DNA from: Trichomonas vaginalis G3
Taxonomy: Eukaryota; Parabasalia; Trichomonadida; Trichomonadidae
NCBI RefSeq assembly: GCF_026262505.1
Contig: NC_067204.1
Coordinates: 13,844,522-13,908,521, forward strand
Reading direction: 5' to 3'
DNA: 64,000 nt
Positions 41,733 through 52,115 of this stretch are shown in pieces. Every line of letters starts with the position of its first letter. Positions within the stretch are counted from its first letter, which is position 1. The notes beneath the pieces were generated by a model. It made no database searches. It had not been told where the DNA came from and saw only the letters and a list, made by a program, of their open reading frames with translations. A program made the translations under genes and the position numbers.

Positions 41733-42442
41733 TTAATCCGTTATCTCATCACCTATTTTTTCTATTTGAAATTGCCATAATATTTCATTCATAAATTCTA
41801 AATCACAATCAAATAGGTCAGTTATTCTAAATTTAATATTTGATAAATCTTTTGAATGAAGAATAAATGAATTCCCGGATAATTGAAACGGATATGATAA
41901 AGAAAATATGTTTAAGTTGATGGATAAAATGTTTTGTATTGATGGGTAAGAGTTAGGGTCTAATGTTTGATGTGAAAATCTCATTGGGGTATTAACTTTA
42001 TCACATTTGATTAAAATGAAATTGGAACCAGTGTCAGAATACAAAACATCCCCAACATCTTTTTCAAAATTTAATATCCCCAACAATGAACGAAGATGAG
42101 GAGTACAAAATTTAATTTTCAGCGGAAATTTAATAAGGTTATTTATTTCATCAAGTTCAAAAGTTTATCAGGTTTTGATTTAAAATTTTCTTCATACCAT
42201 ACGATAAATGATTCATTTAAATAACTTAAAATCGTGTTAATATCCCATTTCGCTATCACATTATTTATATACATATCATACGTTTTTTCATGGTCATCTT
42301 TAATAAATGATATATAATCTGAAGGGTCTAAAAGAATGGGATTAAATTTACCACTCACAGAAACGAGAGTAACATTATAAATTCCGCTAACTGTTAAATT
42401 TAATTCACAGCTATTATTCGAAATAATATTGATAATTGACAT
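41733..42442 (-). pseudogene. Unassigned element protein, frameshifted
   Basis: N-terminal part open at 42143-42442 (MSIINIISNNSCELNLTVSG), C-terminal part open at 41733-42086 in another frame. The break is near 42165, where base counts in short A and T runs differ from E1. It is the equivalent of 4903-5610, which is broken elsewhere. The intact form would be ~235 residues; no domain recognised. Confidence 0.6.
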
Positions 42443-42578
42443 TTTTTATTACGATTAAAAATATGGTAAAGCGTTATTTTCCAGTGATAAAAAAATAGAA
42501 TAAGATTACCTCAAGAATTCATAAATTCAACGAATAAGAAATTCATTCATGTTATAAATTTTAGTGTTTTCAGAAAAT

Positions 42579-42939
42579 ATGAGTCAATGTCATATTCATC
42601 ATCGGGTTATATTTCACTTCATTCAAATTTAGTTCAATCAAACCATATAATGACCATTTCATCAGATTTTCAGATGGTATTAAAAAGTAATTGATAGATT
42701 AAAATATGAACAGATTGACAATATCGAATTTTTTGGAATTTTGGTTTAAATATCCTGATGGAAAAAAGATTGAAGTTAAAGATAAAGCTGATACTATAAC
42801 AAAAACAATTACAATGACCGATCCAGATAGTGGGGAACAAAAAGAAATAAAACAAACGATAGAAACTGGTGAAAGGTCAATTATTATTGATTATGATTCA
42901 AAGGATTATTATTCAATAATGTTAATGCTTGAATATTAA
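42579..42939 (+). pseudogene. Small unassigned element protein, frameshifted
   Basis: The equivalent of 5745-6102. The C-terminal 77 codons (from 42706) are open and include DKADTITKTITMTDPDSGEQ. The first ~40 codons are interrupted by indels near 42598, 42645 and 42688. The 3' end overlaps the convergent gene at 42884 by 56 bp. Confidence 0.55.
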
Positions 42940-43276
42940 ATGGCCTTAACAAAGAATTTTCAAGTGATATTTTATATTCATCAACTATTTTATTATAAAT
43001 ATCATTATATGTTAAATGAAGTTCAGTTGTTGTTCCGTTCTTTGATATCTTAATTGTGCTAATATCCTTTATAGGATTTATTTTTGCAACTGTTCCGCAG
43101 CATGAAACCTCATCATCTATGAAAAATTGAATCTTAACGTCTGAATCTTGAACATCACAAAGAATGGCGATAATGTGAATTAATGATTCATAAGGTAAAA
43201 TAATTAAACCGGATTGATCAATTAAATTTATTATTGAATCATAATTATTAATTATTATATCACGGTAAATTTTCAT
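42884..43276 (-). CDS. Unassigned 130-residue element protein
   Basis: It starts MKIYRDIIINNYDSIINLID. It is open for 130 residues here, whereas E1 (6045-6438) is truncated. It is rich in Ile and Asn, with a VSCCGTV motif. The last codons overlap the opposing gene and may have been altered by a small indel. No family is recognised. Confidence 0.5.
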   Translation of the reverse strand: MKIYRDIIINNYDSIINLIDQSGLIILPYESLIHIIAILCDVQDSDVKIQFFIDDEVSCCGTVAKINPIKDISTIKISKNGTTTELHLTYNDIYNKIVDEYKISLENSLLRPFNIQALTLLNNNPLNHNQ

Positions 43277-43617
43277 TAATTTCAGAATTAATGTCTATTT
43301 TATATGGCGCATTGCGACTGTAATCGTAGATTCCTGGGTTCTCGATGTTTGATGAAAGAGGTGGGGGTATGTGGATATGTGGGGATTTCAACGGGTTCTT
43401 TACCGGGTTCAGATAAAATGATTGGGTCTTCATTCTCCTCATTCTTTGGTAAGTCACGAGTTAATAAATTTGGTTGAGTTGCTGAATTTGTTAATTCAGG
43501 ACTAACATTAACTTTAACATTTTGAATAATTCGTGATTTATCATCATTTACGTTATAACCAACCGTAATCTCTGCTTTTGCGTTAGTGTTCTTTTGACTT
43601 GTGAAACGTCTTCTCAT
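43260..43617 (-). pseudogene. Basic/proline-rich small element protein, frameshifted
   Basis: It starts MRRRFTSQKNTNAKAEITVG at 43617. The first ~80 codons are open; after a proline-rich stretch the coding continues in a second frame (open 43260-43457) to a stop overlapping the next gene. Intact ~115 residues. Probably disordered; no family recognised. Confidence 0.5.
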
Positions 43618-43655
43618 TTATAATTGAATAAAAAAAGAAAAATATATTTAAAGTT

Positions 43656-44600
43656 TTATTTAGTTGTTACGGTAATATCCCAAGGTTCATCATTGTTTGC
43701 TTATACTTTCTTTGTAACTGCACCAATTATGTTATTGATAATGCTTTTGAGTTTCTTCCAGTCTTATTTTCATCATTTACAATATCTTTAATCATTTCAT
43801 TACATGCATTCTTAAAACCATCTGATTTTTCCAATTTACGTCTATCACTTTCTTTAATTAAATCAAAGTTATAACCTTGTTGAGAATAAAGTGGTTTCTT
43901 TATCAATTCCTTGAACGCTTCTGAAAGTGAAGATGAAGAAATTCTTGCCACTTGAATTGGTTTAAATTCTGCTTTCATTGCTTCTTTCTGTTCATTGAAC
44001 ACTGGATCGAATAAAGCAACTTTAAAGAATTTCTTAGCTGGAATTTCAGGTCTCAAATTTGCATATTGACCATCAAACTGATTAACATATCGTGGTAATC
44101 CATCGTCCCTCTTCAATAGCGTTTAATTCTTCATTGAAATAAGAATATGGATTATGACGGTATGAATTAATTGGACCATTTTCACCTTCTCCAATGTATT
44201 GTTTAATAGCTTTTCCATTTTCATCAAATTGCATAGGATAACATTCATTATATGCTTTACGTTTTAGGATAATCAGATACAGTTTAATTTATACCCATTA
44301 TGACTTTAATATTACCTGACCATCAGTAACGAAAACTTCATTTATACCATCAGGTTTTCCATTTGGACCTGTAATGTCTGCTTCGTGTGCTTCCCAAATT
44401 TGGACCATTGACGTTTGGCATATGCTTGAGTCTGGTAATGTTAAAACGTTTCTCATTTGTTTAACATCCTTTTGAAGACCGGCAACAATGTGGACTAATT
44501 CTTTCATTCCGTCTGGAACTTTCATAGTTCTATTATATGCACCCTTTTTGTTTGTCCCTTGTTTTAATGGAACCTGTAGAAGATTTGCTATTTCTGTCAT
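43656..44600 (-). pseudogene. ~310-residue candidate virion protein, frameshifted
   Basis: It starts [20 protein letters not shown] at 44600. Open pieces are 44298-44600 and 43727-44116; the C-terminal segment (YKQNKDEPWDITVTTK) reads to a stop at 43656-43658. Relative to E1 (6832-7774) there are breaks near 44430, 44405, 44315, 44280, 44105 and 43740. The product lies directly behind the packaging ATPase. A minor capsid role is possible by position only. Confidence 0.55.
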
Positions 44601-44638
44601 GTTTAATTATAAATAAAAAATAAAATAATTATAAAAAG

Positions 44639-45468
44639 TTAATCAAATTTAACACTTCCTTTATTTAAATCAACTATTATTTTTCCATGTTCACCTAATT
44701 GCTGATATTGTGTGTAAAGTTCATTAATGCTCATTGGTAAATTCACTTGATAAAGCATAACGTTCAACTGTTGACGACTAAAACCACTGAAAATGAAAAG
44801 TGTTGATAGATTTGATTTAATGTTTGTGCTTAATGCTTTGAAGTATTGAACAGCCATGAAGAATGAACACTGAATGTGTCGACATTGAGTTAATAACTGA
44901 TTAAAATATGATTTCTCATTTGTTATTAGTTTTGATTTCACTGCATCATCTAGAAAAATGAGTGAATGCAAAAATTCTCTATCAAAATTTGAAATAGAAA
45001 GTGTTTTCAAATAATTCATCCGTTGTTTATCAATAATTTTATCCTCTAATCCTTGCTTCTTGATTGTATTATATAATTCTTTATACATTAAAAAGTTTTT
45101 TAAATAATCTTCTGCTTCTTCTTGTGATAAATAAATAATTGGAATTTTGATTAAATGCTTTAAAGATTCAAATGTATCATCTGAAGAGTGAACCTGAACG
45201 GTTGATATAAATTAACACATGTGAATGGGGGAAGTGTTAGCAATAATGATAATTTGTTGTTTAATATCGTTAATGTTTTACCTTTATTTTGTTTACCAAT
45301 TGCTGCAGTGATTGAATTTAAGTAACATTCAGAATATGGAATTTTCATTAATTTTTCCTTAGATAGAGCATTTCTATTATCACTCAATGCTTCATTAATC
45401 ATATCATCTACGTATGTATTATATACTCCCGCTAATTCTTCATAAGGGGTGAATGAATTTAAATCCAT
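44639..45468 (-). pseudogene. A32/FtsK-type packaging ATPase, frameshifted
   Basis: It starts MDLNSFTPYEELAG at 45468. The P-loop AIGKQNKGKTLTI lies in the first open piece (45160-45468). The Walker B SLIFLDD and C-terminal block lie in the second (44639-45088). Two or more indels between 45000 and 45265 break the frame between them, so this copy cannot make the full enzyme. E1 (7814-8639) retains the core open. Family role: ATP-driven DNA packaging into the capsid. Confidence 0.78.
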
Positions 45469-45509
45469 TTAATCAAAAATAAATTTATAATTTTATACAT
45501 TTCTATTCA

Positions 45510-47131
45510 TCAATATTTCATCATATGAACTTCTATACTGTGTGGTGTACCTGTTGGATGATATTTCAAACCTTCATCCGGTGTCCATGTCCAATATGTA
45601 GTCCTAGTAAACCAAACCTGAGGAGGATTTGTCACCTTTGAACAGTAAGTGTCATTTTCACCCTGAATGATTGGATAAGCTTTCACTTGTACTGTAACTT
45701 GTGAGTTGAAAGTTTCTAATCCATCAAAGAATATACCCGCTCCATCACGTTGAACTGGAATAGTGCATAAGAATGAAGTTTGGTCTTTCCATGTTCTAGC
45801 TAATGGCGTGCCATTATCATCATTCAGTGGTCTAGTTAATGAGTCCTCGTATTCTTCTGTGCATTCATTCACTCCATCTAAATCAGAAGCTTGAAGCATA
45901 CGTGTAAAGAATATGTCACCCACTGTGGTCATCGCTTGATCGGGGAAGTTTCTGGAATCTATAGTGACCTGAAGACCTCGAAGCATTGGATTTTCTAAAA
46001 CTGTTCTTTGCATTGCATTCTTCGGAAATGCTAACACAACATCTGTAACATTATGAAGAGCGTATGAGAAATCTGAGCTGATACCTTCAGGAGTGATGCA
46101 ACCTCCATTTAGTGAACGAACGTCAATATGTTGAGCTGGAATCATGAATGGATCTTCCTTACTGAATAAACGTGGTATTGCTTTAACTGATTCTTCAATT
46201 AAACCGTATCCTGGTGTAATGCATTTATCCTCTAAAACTTCCATCTTTGTGCATGAAATAATAACGTCATCAACTGTTGCGTCAGCAGATGTAGCGGCTA
46301 AGCTTGTAATTAATTTGGCAGGAAGTCCGATTTGTTGGAATTTGCGATCATATTTATAAACATGATTCATAATCTTTTCATAATTTTCATCAGTTATCTT
46401 TTCATAAACGTAATTTTGTAAATCAGCAACTCTTAACGGGTCAACCTGACAAAATACTAAAGTATCCCTGAAAACATAATATTTAAGAATGATTTCACCA
46501 AATGATTTAGGATAATCATCGAACGCCTGAAATGCTAACAAATCATTTACCGGAATAATCATATCAAAAGTGATATCAACTTCTTCATTTGCTTTCTTGA
46601 AAACTTCTGAAGGGTCAATATATTTACCACATACTGAGTTATCATATTTTTGAACATTATTATATAACGAATGAACAAACTTTTTAACTTTCCTTTCTGA
46701 TTTTGGTTTATATGTTGCAAATGCGAAAGATTCACGGGCACAATCCATTGAAGATAACCGGCATCACCTCTTTCAGTTTCTACTTCTAATTGTTTAAAGC
46801 TTTGATTTGATGATTTGTAACCAACGAATAAACGCATGCATTTAAAAGCGGCATCACATGTGAAAGCTTTATTTGAAACTAGAGTTGCTTTAACTTTGCG
46901 TTTAATATATGTGTCACCTAATTGGTTCACATCATGAGCCGGATTTGTAATTCTTAAATGAGTTTGTTTATCATCAAAATATGGAGCATCAGAGTCATAG
47001 CATGAACTTTCAAGTTCTCTATAATATCTTCTTCCATCATTCTTTGCGAATATTTCATTTATCTTTTCGAATGAATGAAACACATTTCCATTAATCGGTT
47101 TGGTGTTTGGCACTAAATAGTTAGTCGTCAT
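45510..47131 (-). pseudogene. Candidate major capsid protein, one frameshift
   Basis: It starts MTTNYLVPNTKPINGNVFHS at 47131. N-terminal codons are open at 46559-47131 and the rest at 45510-46748; the switch lies near 46748, where E1 has CATCTG and this copy CATTG. The intact product would be ~540 residues, fitting double jelly-roll capsid proteins of Polinton-like viruses. It is the largest virion-type gene, adjacent to the packaging ATPase, with a beta-rich C-terminal block (GIFFDGLETFNSQVTVQVKA). No signature motif is visible, so the call depends on context. Confidence 0.62.
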
Positions 47132-47200
47132 TTATTAATAAATAAAAAATCAAAATTAAAAGATGAAAATGAATTTTTAATTTTAATGAAATAATCAACT

Positions 47201-47416
47201 ATGGCTGCAGGATTCTTTAAGAAACTGTGGGATAAAGTAAAAAGAGGAGCGCATAAAGTTTGGGAAACAATGAAGAAAGGAGCAAATTGGATATTTAAGA
47301 ATAAAGAAGCAATTAGTGACGTTGCTGAATCAATAACGCCAAAAGCTGCCCCAATAAGAGAAATTTTAAATAAAGGAGAAAAAGTTTATCAAAGACTACA
47401 ACCGATACTAAGATAA
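47201..47416 (+). CDS. Small basic amphipathic protein (MAAGFFKKLW type)
   Basis: The protein has 71 residues, intact, nearly identical to 10374-10589. It has a basic amphipathic N-terminal helix with Trp/Phe, then a second helix (GANWIFKNKEAISDV) and a basic tail. Here the first ten residues are identical to the facing gene at 47451-47675. Membrane- or DNA-binding virion protein is the best guess. Confidence 0.7.
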   Translation: MAAGFFKKLWDKVKRGAHKVWETMKKGANWIFKNKEAISDVAESITPKAAPIREILNKGEKVYQRLQPILR

Positions 47417-47439
47417 AAATAATATTTATTTATTTTTCC

Positions 47440-47675
47440 ACTATTACCTCCTATTTTATTAAGTATTCCTTCAGCAATTCCACCAATTGCGTTACCTGCT
47501 TGTGCTCCCATCGCCGGATTACCTGCTTTGTACCTAATACTCCACCTATGATAGTTCCTGCCGTTTTCGCTACTGGTGCCAAAAAGTTTGCAACAGGTTT
47601 AATAACCTTTTTATAAACCCAACCTGCAGCTTTCTTAATTCCATCCCATAATTTTTTAAAGAATCCTGCCGCCAT
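47440..47675 (-). pseudogene. Small amphipathic/glycine-zipper protein, frameshifted
   Basis: It starts MAAGFFKKLWDGIKKAAGWV. The frame shifts after GGVLGTK through loss of a base near 47528 compared with E1, so the Gly/Ala-rich tail is replaced and stops at 47451. E1 (10610-10846) is intact. Converges on 47201-47416. Confidence 0.65.
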
Positions 47676-47741
47676 TTCTGATTTAATATTAATTAAAAAA
47701 TATATTTCATCACTTATATTCTAATTTTTATTTAATGATAA

Positions 47742-48118
47742 ATGAAACCGATTTTAAAAATAAATGAAACAGAGGAGGAAGAAATAAATGAAAGTGAAAA
47801 TGTTCAACAAAAAATAAACGTTGTTAAACCAATTACTGAAATAAAAATTTTTTCATCTGTTGAAGAATTTAATGACTATTATGCTAATAATAAAAAATTA
47901 TTTGAAGAATTGACAACATGTAAATTGAATAAAATGTTTAAAGTTGATGGATTCAAAATTTCAAAAATAAAAGGAGTGGTTAGTTTGAAATCTATTCCTC
48001 AATCAAGAATCACCTCATTAATGAAAATAGATGATTTAACAAAAAGAATAGAAATTATTGAAGAGAATGAATCAAATAATTGATTTCATAAATCATGACT
48101 CGTTGAGCCCGGGTCCTT
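47742..48118 (+). pseudogene. Unassigned protein with C-terminal coiled coil, frameshifted end
   Basis: It starts MKPILKINETEEEEINESEN. It is open for 113 codons to 48083; one missing codon part near 48064 shifts the last ~15 residues relative to E1 (10913-11293). Confidence 0.6.
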
Positions 48119-48597
48119 AAAGCCCATCACTGAGTTCAAGGTTATATTCATCAAATATTTCATTATTAAATGCAACTTCTGCTAGTTTATTTATTTTTTC
48201 AATACGATCATTTGAAAGTCTATCGTTTAATTTTTTCTGAAGTTTTTCATTTTCTAGTTCTGAAACTTTATTTGGATGATATTTAAACCCGTTAAATTCT
48301 TTTTCCTCAGTTTTGATCATTAATTTACAAAGAACTTTTGTGGTTGGAATTCGTTTAAACCATTTATCATTAATATTTGTTATAAATTCAATATCGGAAT
48401 TAATTCCCAAATTTTTGCATTTTCAATTAATTTATTATCAAATGCAAAAGCAATAGGTTTAATATTAAACTTACCTTTATAATATAACTTTCTACATAAT
48501 CATCGAAATAAACATCTACTTGTTTAACATTTTCAAGAATTGGTGAAAGACATCCATTAATTGATTGACGGTTACGAATCTTGATCCACTCATTTAT
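48117..48597 (-). pseudogene. Unassigned 159-residue element protein, frameshifted
   Basis: The C-terminal ~97 codons are open (48117-48410). The N-terminal part (start near 48595, MSGSRFVT) is interrupted by single-base losses near 48550, 48485 and 48395. The part beyond 48439 lies inside the right terminal repeat. Intact equivalent at 11290-11769. Confidence 0.6.
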
Positions 48598-49400
48598 CAT
48601 TAAATAAAAAAATAAATTATTCAAAAATGTAAGACATGAATTTTTAAAGTTTATTTTTTCATTCATGAAAATAATTATTTCTAATTTCTTTTACTCTCTC
48701 GTACATACTAGATTTAAAGAATTCAGAACATTTACCATAATCTCCTAAATGTTTTCTTATCCCTAACGTGTGCCAGTTATTATATGAAACTGAATAAACT
48801 TTATCTTTATCTTTACACCTTTCATCACTTCCAATATATTTATATTTCAATTTTGATTTAGCATTTTCATATTCATTAACGTTTAATAATTCACAGTCTT
48901 CCTTTTTAAATAAATGTTTTATGTATTCAGGATTTAATACTCTACGTTTATATGCTCCTAACTTAGTTCTAAAGGTTTTTCTACAAAATTTAGGAATTCC
49001 ATCCTCTTTAATGTCATCAATGATTTCCATTTCATTATTTTCAATTTCTTCTTCCGTTTATGAGGTCTTTGATTATGACTCCATTGATTCCATGAAATTA
49101 AATATTCTTTATCATTATATTTATACCTCATTAGCTTATTTTGGCTTTCATATTCATTTAATAATTCACAATCTTCATTTTTAAATTGAAGTTTAACCCA
49201 TTCAGGATTTAAACAATGTTTAATTAATCGCGGAATATCTGACATCATCTATATATAGCTTCTTTTATAAAAGATAAAAAAATAAATTATTTTAAAATTA
49301 ATGTTAATTTTTTTTAATGTGTTTATAAATTATATTTTAATGCATCGTCTATATATAGATGTAACAAAAAAAGTCACTAAACCCTTTCACATATACTACT
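48439..49400 (-). repeat. E2 right terminal inverted repeat (962 bp)
   Basis: Inverted partner of 35920-36881, ending CATATACTACT at 49400 and followed by the AACTTG duplication. The two repeats differ by a few single-base indels that break genes here but not on the left. Confidence 0.88.
48659..49248 (-). pseudogene. Terminal-repeat two-module protein, frameshifted copy
   Basis: Same gene as 36072-36674. One base is missing near 49054 (CTTCCG against CTTCTCG in E1), splitting it into frames 48958-49248 and 48659-49030, one module each. Confidence 0.75.
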
Positions 49401-49406
49401 AACTTG
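49401..49406. other. Right target-site duplication of E2 (AACTTG)
   Basis: Matches 35914-35919; see the left duplication. Confidence 0.85.
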
Positions 49407-49847
49407 ATCAATACCAAATGATTTTTTAACTAGTAAATAAAGTATTTTCTTTACACACACATTGTATATCATAGTTTTTTTTTTTGGTTTCGCAAAACAT
49501 CCAAAAACAAATATGCTATAAAAGTGACAATTTTAGCAAAACGAAACCCTTACTTAATTTATTATTTACTATGTTTATTGTATTAAATACAATTTTAAAA
49601 TTTTTAATTTATAAAACAATAACGTGAAATTGAGAATTGAAACACATATGTTCTAAATAATAGTAATAAACTAAAAATTATTTTTAATATGTAAAGAATT
49701 CTGAATCTCACGATAAAAAAGATCTCAACTTTCTCAAATTTTGTTCATTCAAAAAATTATAATTAGTTATTTTGGATAGCTCGAAGTTATCCTATCATAA
49801 ATATCCCGGCCGATTAAAACTATTTTATTTCTGACAAGTTATTTAAA

Positions 49848-50765
49848 ATGAAAAATATAGGTCCCTATGAGCCACATAAATTCCTTGGGTCTGGATCGTT
49901 CAGTGGCGTTTGGGAATGTCAGCATATGACAACCGGTGAATCTGTTGCTTGCAAAGTTATAGACATCAACACTGCAATCTCAGATCAAGTTTATTACCAC
50001 TTCCGTAATGAATTACTCATCCATAGCAAAATTCACCATTCAAGTATTACGCAACTTAAAGACATTATCATCGATAAAGACAATATTTACATTTTTATCG
50101 AACTTTGCGACGGTGGCGATCTAAACGATATCGTCCAGGATGTTGGCGGCCTTACAGAACAAGAAGCCAAACACTATTTCCACCAAATTATCGACGCGCT
50201 TTCATATATTCACAAATTAGGTGTTGCCCACAGAGACGTTAAATTAGAAAATATCCTCATCACAGCTGATGATGATGCTAAATTAACAGACTTTGGACTC
50301 TGCAAACAACAACGCGGTAATGATCCGATGTTGACAACTTGTGGCACACTTGTTTACGCAGCACCTGAAATTATCAGGGAAGAACCATACAATGGCATGA
50401 AAGCAGATATTTGGTCCGCTGGTATTGTTCTTTACGCTATGATTGCAGCTCATTTTCCATGGGTTGTTCCTGATGATCTCCCACCAGATATTTTAATGAA
50501 AGAGACTGCTAAACAGATCGCTAGTGGAGATATTATTCTTCCAGATGGAATTAGCTATGAACTTCAGAATTTACTCGGAAATATGCTTAATGTAGATCCC
50601 GAGGAAAGACCAACAGCAGATGAGATTCTCCAGCATCCATGGTTTGCAGATCTTAACGATTCCGATGAATATGATGAAAAACCAAATAACGATATTATTA
50701 ACCTTGTTGAGAACCTTCTCAACGATCTTGACGCTAAAAGAGAGGCCCGCAAACAAAAGAAATGA
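49848..50765 (+). CDS. CAMK/SNF1-type serine/threonine protein kinase
   Basis: The protein has 305 residues and is intact. It is a compact kinase domain from residue ~5 to ~265: glycine loop GSGSFSGVW, catalytic lysine in VACKVI, HRDVKLEN catalytic loop, DFGLCK magnesium loop, and activation segment with TTCGTLVYAAPE, where TCGT and APE are typical of CAMK/AMPK-like kinases. The short C-terminal tail (EYDEKPNNDIINLVENLLND onward) is helical and carries no regulatory domain. Trichomonads have hundreds of such kinases; the target is unknown. The start ATG follows TTATTTAAA. Confidence 0.93.
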   Translation: MKNIGPYEPHKFLGSGSFSGVWECQHMTTGESVACKVIDINTAISDQVYYHFRNELLIHSKIHHSSITQLKDIIIDKDNIYIFIELCDGGDLNDIVQDVGGLTEQEAKHYFHQIIDALSYIHKLGVAHRDVKLENILITADDDAKLTDFGLCKQQRGNDPMLTTCGTLVYAAPEIIREEPYNGMKADIWSAGIVLYAMIAAHFPWVVPDDLPPDILMKETAKQIASGDIILPDGISYELQNLLGNMLNVDPEERPTADEILQHPWFADLNDSDEYDEKPNNDIINLVENLLNDLDAKREARKQKK

Positions 50766-51117
50766 ACATTATCGATTTGTTATCATCTATATTTTGTACT
50801 TCAAATAAACATCGATCAAATATTACCTATTGTTTTTCATCGGATAGAACATAAGGACATAATTTATAAATGCCACGAAAGAGTTTTGAGTTTGTACCCC
50901 TTTTTTTGGTGAAATTTTGAGGGTTTGATGGTGGCAGTAACGTGACTTTTGAATGGAAAATCCATAATCCGGCTGATAATAGAGATATATAATTAACTTC
51001 ACAAAATTTTAAAAATTTTCATCAAAATTTTTTTAAAAAAGTTATTTTTTTTTTCTGAAGATGGTCTATCGTCTTTAGGGCACACTTAAATTTTAATAAT
51101 TTTTCTTATCAGGAACT
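50766..51117. other. Intergenic, no feature seen
   Basis: AT-rich spacer with poly-T runs between the kinase and the next gene. A TCAGGAACT just before the next ATG may be an initiator-like element, but it does not fit the trichomonad consensus closely. Confidence 0.4.
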
Positions 51118-51630
51118 ATGACTGATTGCGAAATCATAGATGATGAAGTTATGAGAAAAATGTTGTTGGAAGAATTCAGTGATATTAATGTAGATACTTG
51201 TGATGGTGGTACTATTTCTTCTGAACTTATCAATCATTTTCAAGACTTATTCAATAAAACTATTCCTTATGACCAAATAACCAAGGATAGTCCCCTTTAC
51301 TCTATTTATGCCGCAAATGCATGTTACTGTTTCGGTACAGCTAATTCGTATCATATTAAAAAATTTGCAAATTTAGGAAACCCTATTGCTCAATATTACT
51401 ATGCTGAACACCTTCAATCTAAATTAAGTTATTATGATACTTTAAAAGAACGCCAAATTGCCAGGTTTAAGACTTTTATGTACATTTTAATTTCTGCATA
51501 CAAAGGGAAACTTCCAGAAACAATCAGAACTGTTAACAGTCACGTATGGTTTGATCTTGAAGGTTTAGATATAAATGATGAAAATTTCTTCAAATCTATG
51601 GTTAGAGATGTTAAAAGAAAGGTTTTCTAA
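51118..51630 (+). CDS. Unassigned 170-residue protein
   Basis: It starts MTDCEIIDDEVMRKMLLEEF. Mostly helical; the segment KKFANLGNPIAQYYYAEHL resembles a single Sel1/TPR-like helical pair, but one unit is not enough for a family call. The frame is intact and composition fits a cellular gene. It could also be the N-terminal remainder of a longer solenoid protein. Function unknown. Confidence 0.55.
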   Translation: MTDCEIIDDEVMRKMLLEEFSDINVDTCDGGTISSELINHFQDLFNKTIPYDQITKDSPLYSIYAANACYCFGTANSYHIKKFANLGNPIAQYYYAEHLQSKLSYYDTLKERQIARFKTFMYILISAYKGKLPETIRTVNSHVWFDLEGLDINDENFFKSMVRDVKRKVF

Positions 51631-52115
51631 AAGGTCCTTCTGATTTTTTTAAAGTTATTTCGTGAGCATTTTTTTCTTTCTTTTTTTTTCCTTAACGAAC
51701 TTGTTACAGAGAAATTCTTTAAATAGCTAAAATATATGGATAAGAATAGTCATATAATAAAGCAAACATCAGATAAATATTTAATAACGCGCTTTACCGT
51801 TAATTTGGCTAAAAAAGCTTAATTCCTGAGGGGCATTCTTATCTTTTTTTTCTTACCGATTTGTCTGCATAAAATTTTGATCATTTTTATAGACATGATG
51901 TATCTTTTTCTGCTTTTCCTGATTTAGCTAAGTTTTCTGGTATCAGAATTTTGGAGTTATGATCCATTCTTTGTGTTGTTTTTGGATATTAATTGTGCTT
52001 TTACGAACTAATGACAGGGTATTCAATTCAGAGGCTTTACCACAGTTGTCAAAAATTTGGGGGCGGCGACAAATTTGACCAGCCAGTAAAGTATTCAATT
52101 TTTTTTGCTTTTTTT
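51631..52115. other. Intergenic, no gene seen
   Basis: AT-rich DNA ending in a poly-T stretch at the left end of the Mutator-like element. A short GC patch (TTGGGGGCGGCGAC) lies near 52060. Confidence 0.5.

Larger units (their letters stand above)
35920..49400. mobile_element. Complete virus-like TIR element, copy 2 (E2), 13.48 kb
   Basis: The element begins AGTAGTATATGTGAAAGGG and ends with the inverted form. It has 962-bp terminal inverted repeats and the 6-bp duplication AACTTG. From left to right it holds: the terminal-repeat protein; a primase-helicase with split C-terminus; a fibre; five unassigned genes; a packaging ATPase; a candidate major capsid protein; two small amphipathic proteins; two unassigned genes; and the second terminal-repeat protein. 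No PolB, rve integrase, tyrosine recombinase or protease was recognised. A coding remnant at 36882-36956 shows that something beside the left repeat has been lost. Several frames are broken, so this copy is unlikely to be fully functional. Confidence 0.88.
35010..49552. mobile_element. TIR element B, inverted copy of A, split by E2
   Basis: It begins TAAGGGTTTCGTTTTGC at 35010 and ends at 49552 with GCAAAACGAAACCCTTA. It is flanked by 7-bp repeats CTTAATT (35003-35009 and 49553-49559). Without E2 the element would be about 1.06 kb and nearly identical to A, in opposite orientation. E2 entered at the site equivalent to 26770-26776 in A, duplicating AACTTG. Element A therefore shows the empty insertion site. 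The 65-codon frame lies at 35540-35737 on the minus strand. Confidence 0.88.

Noticed and set aside
52096-52115. Target duplication for the Mutator-like element
   Set aside because: Left flank is poly-T and right flank is AGGGTGCAC; no 8-10 bp match could be found.
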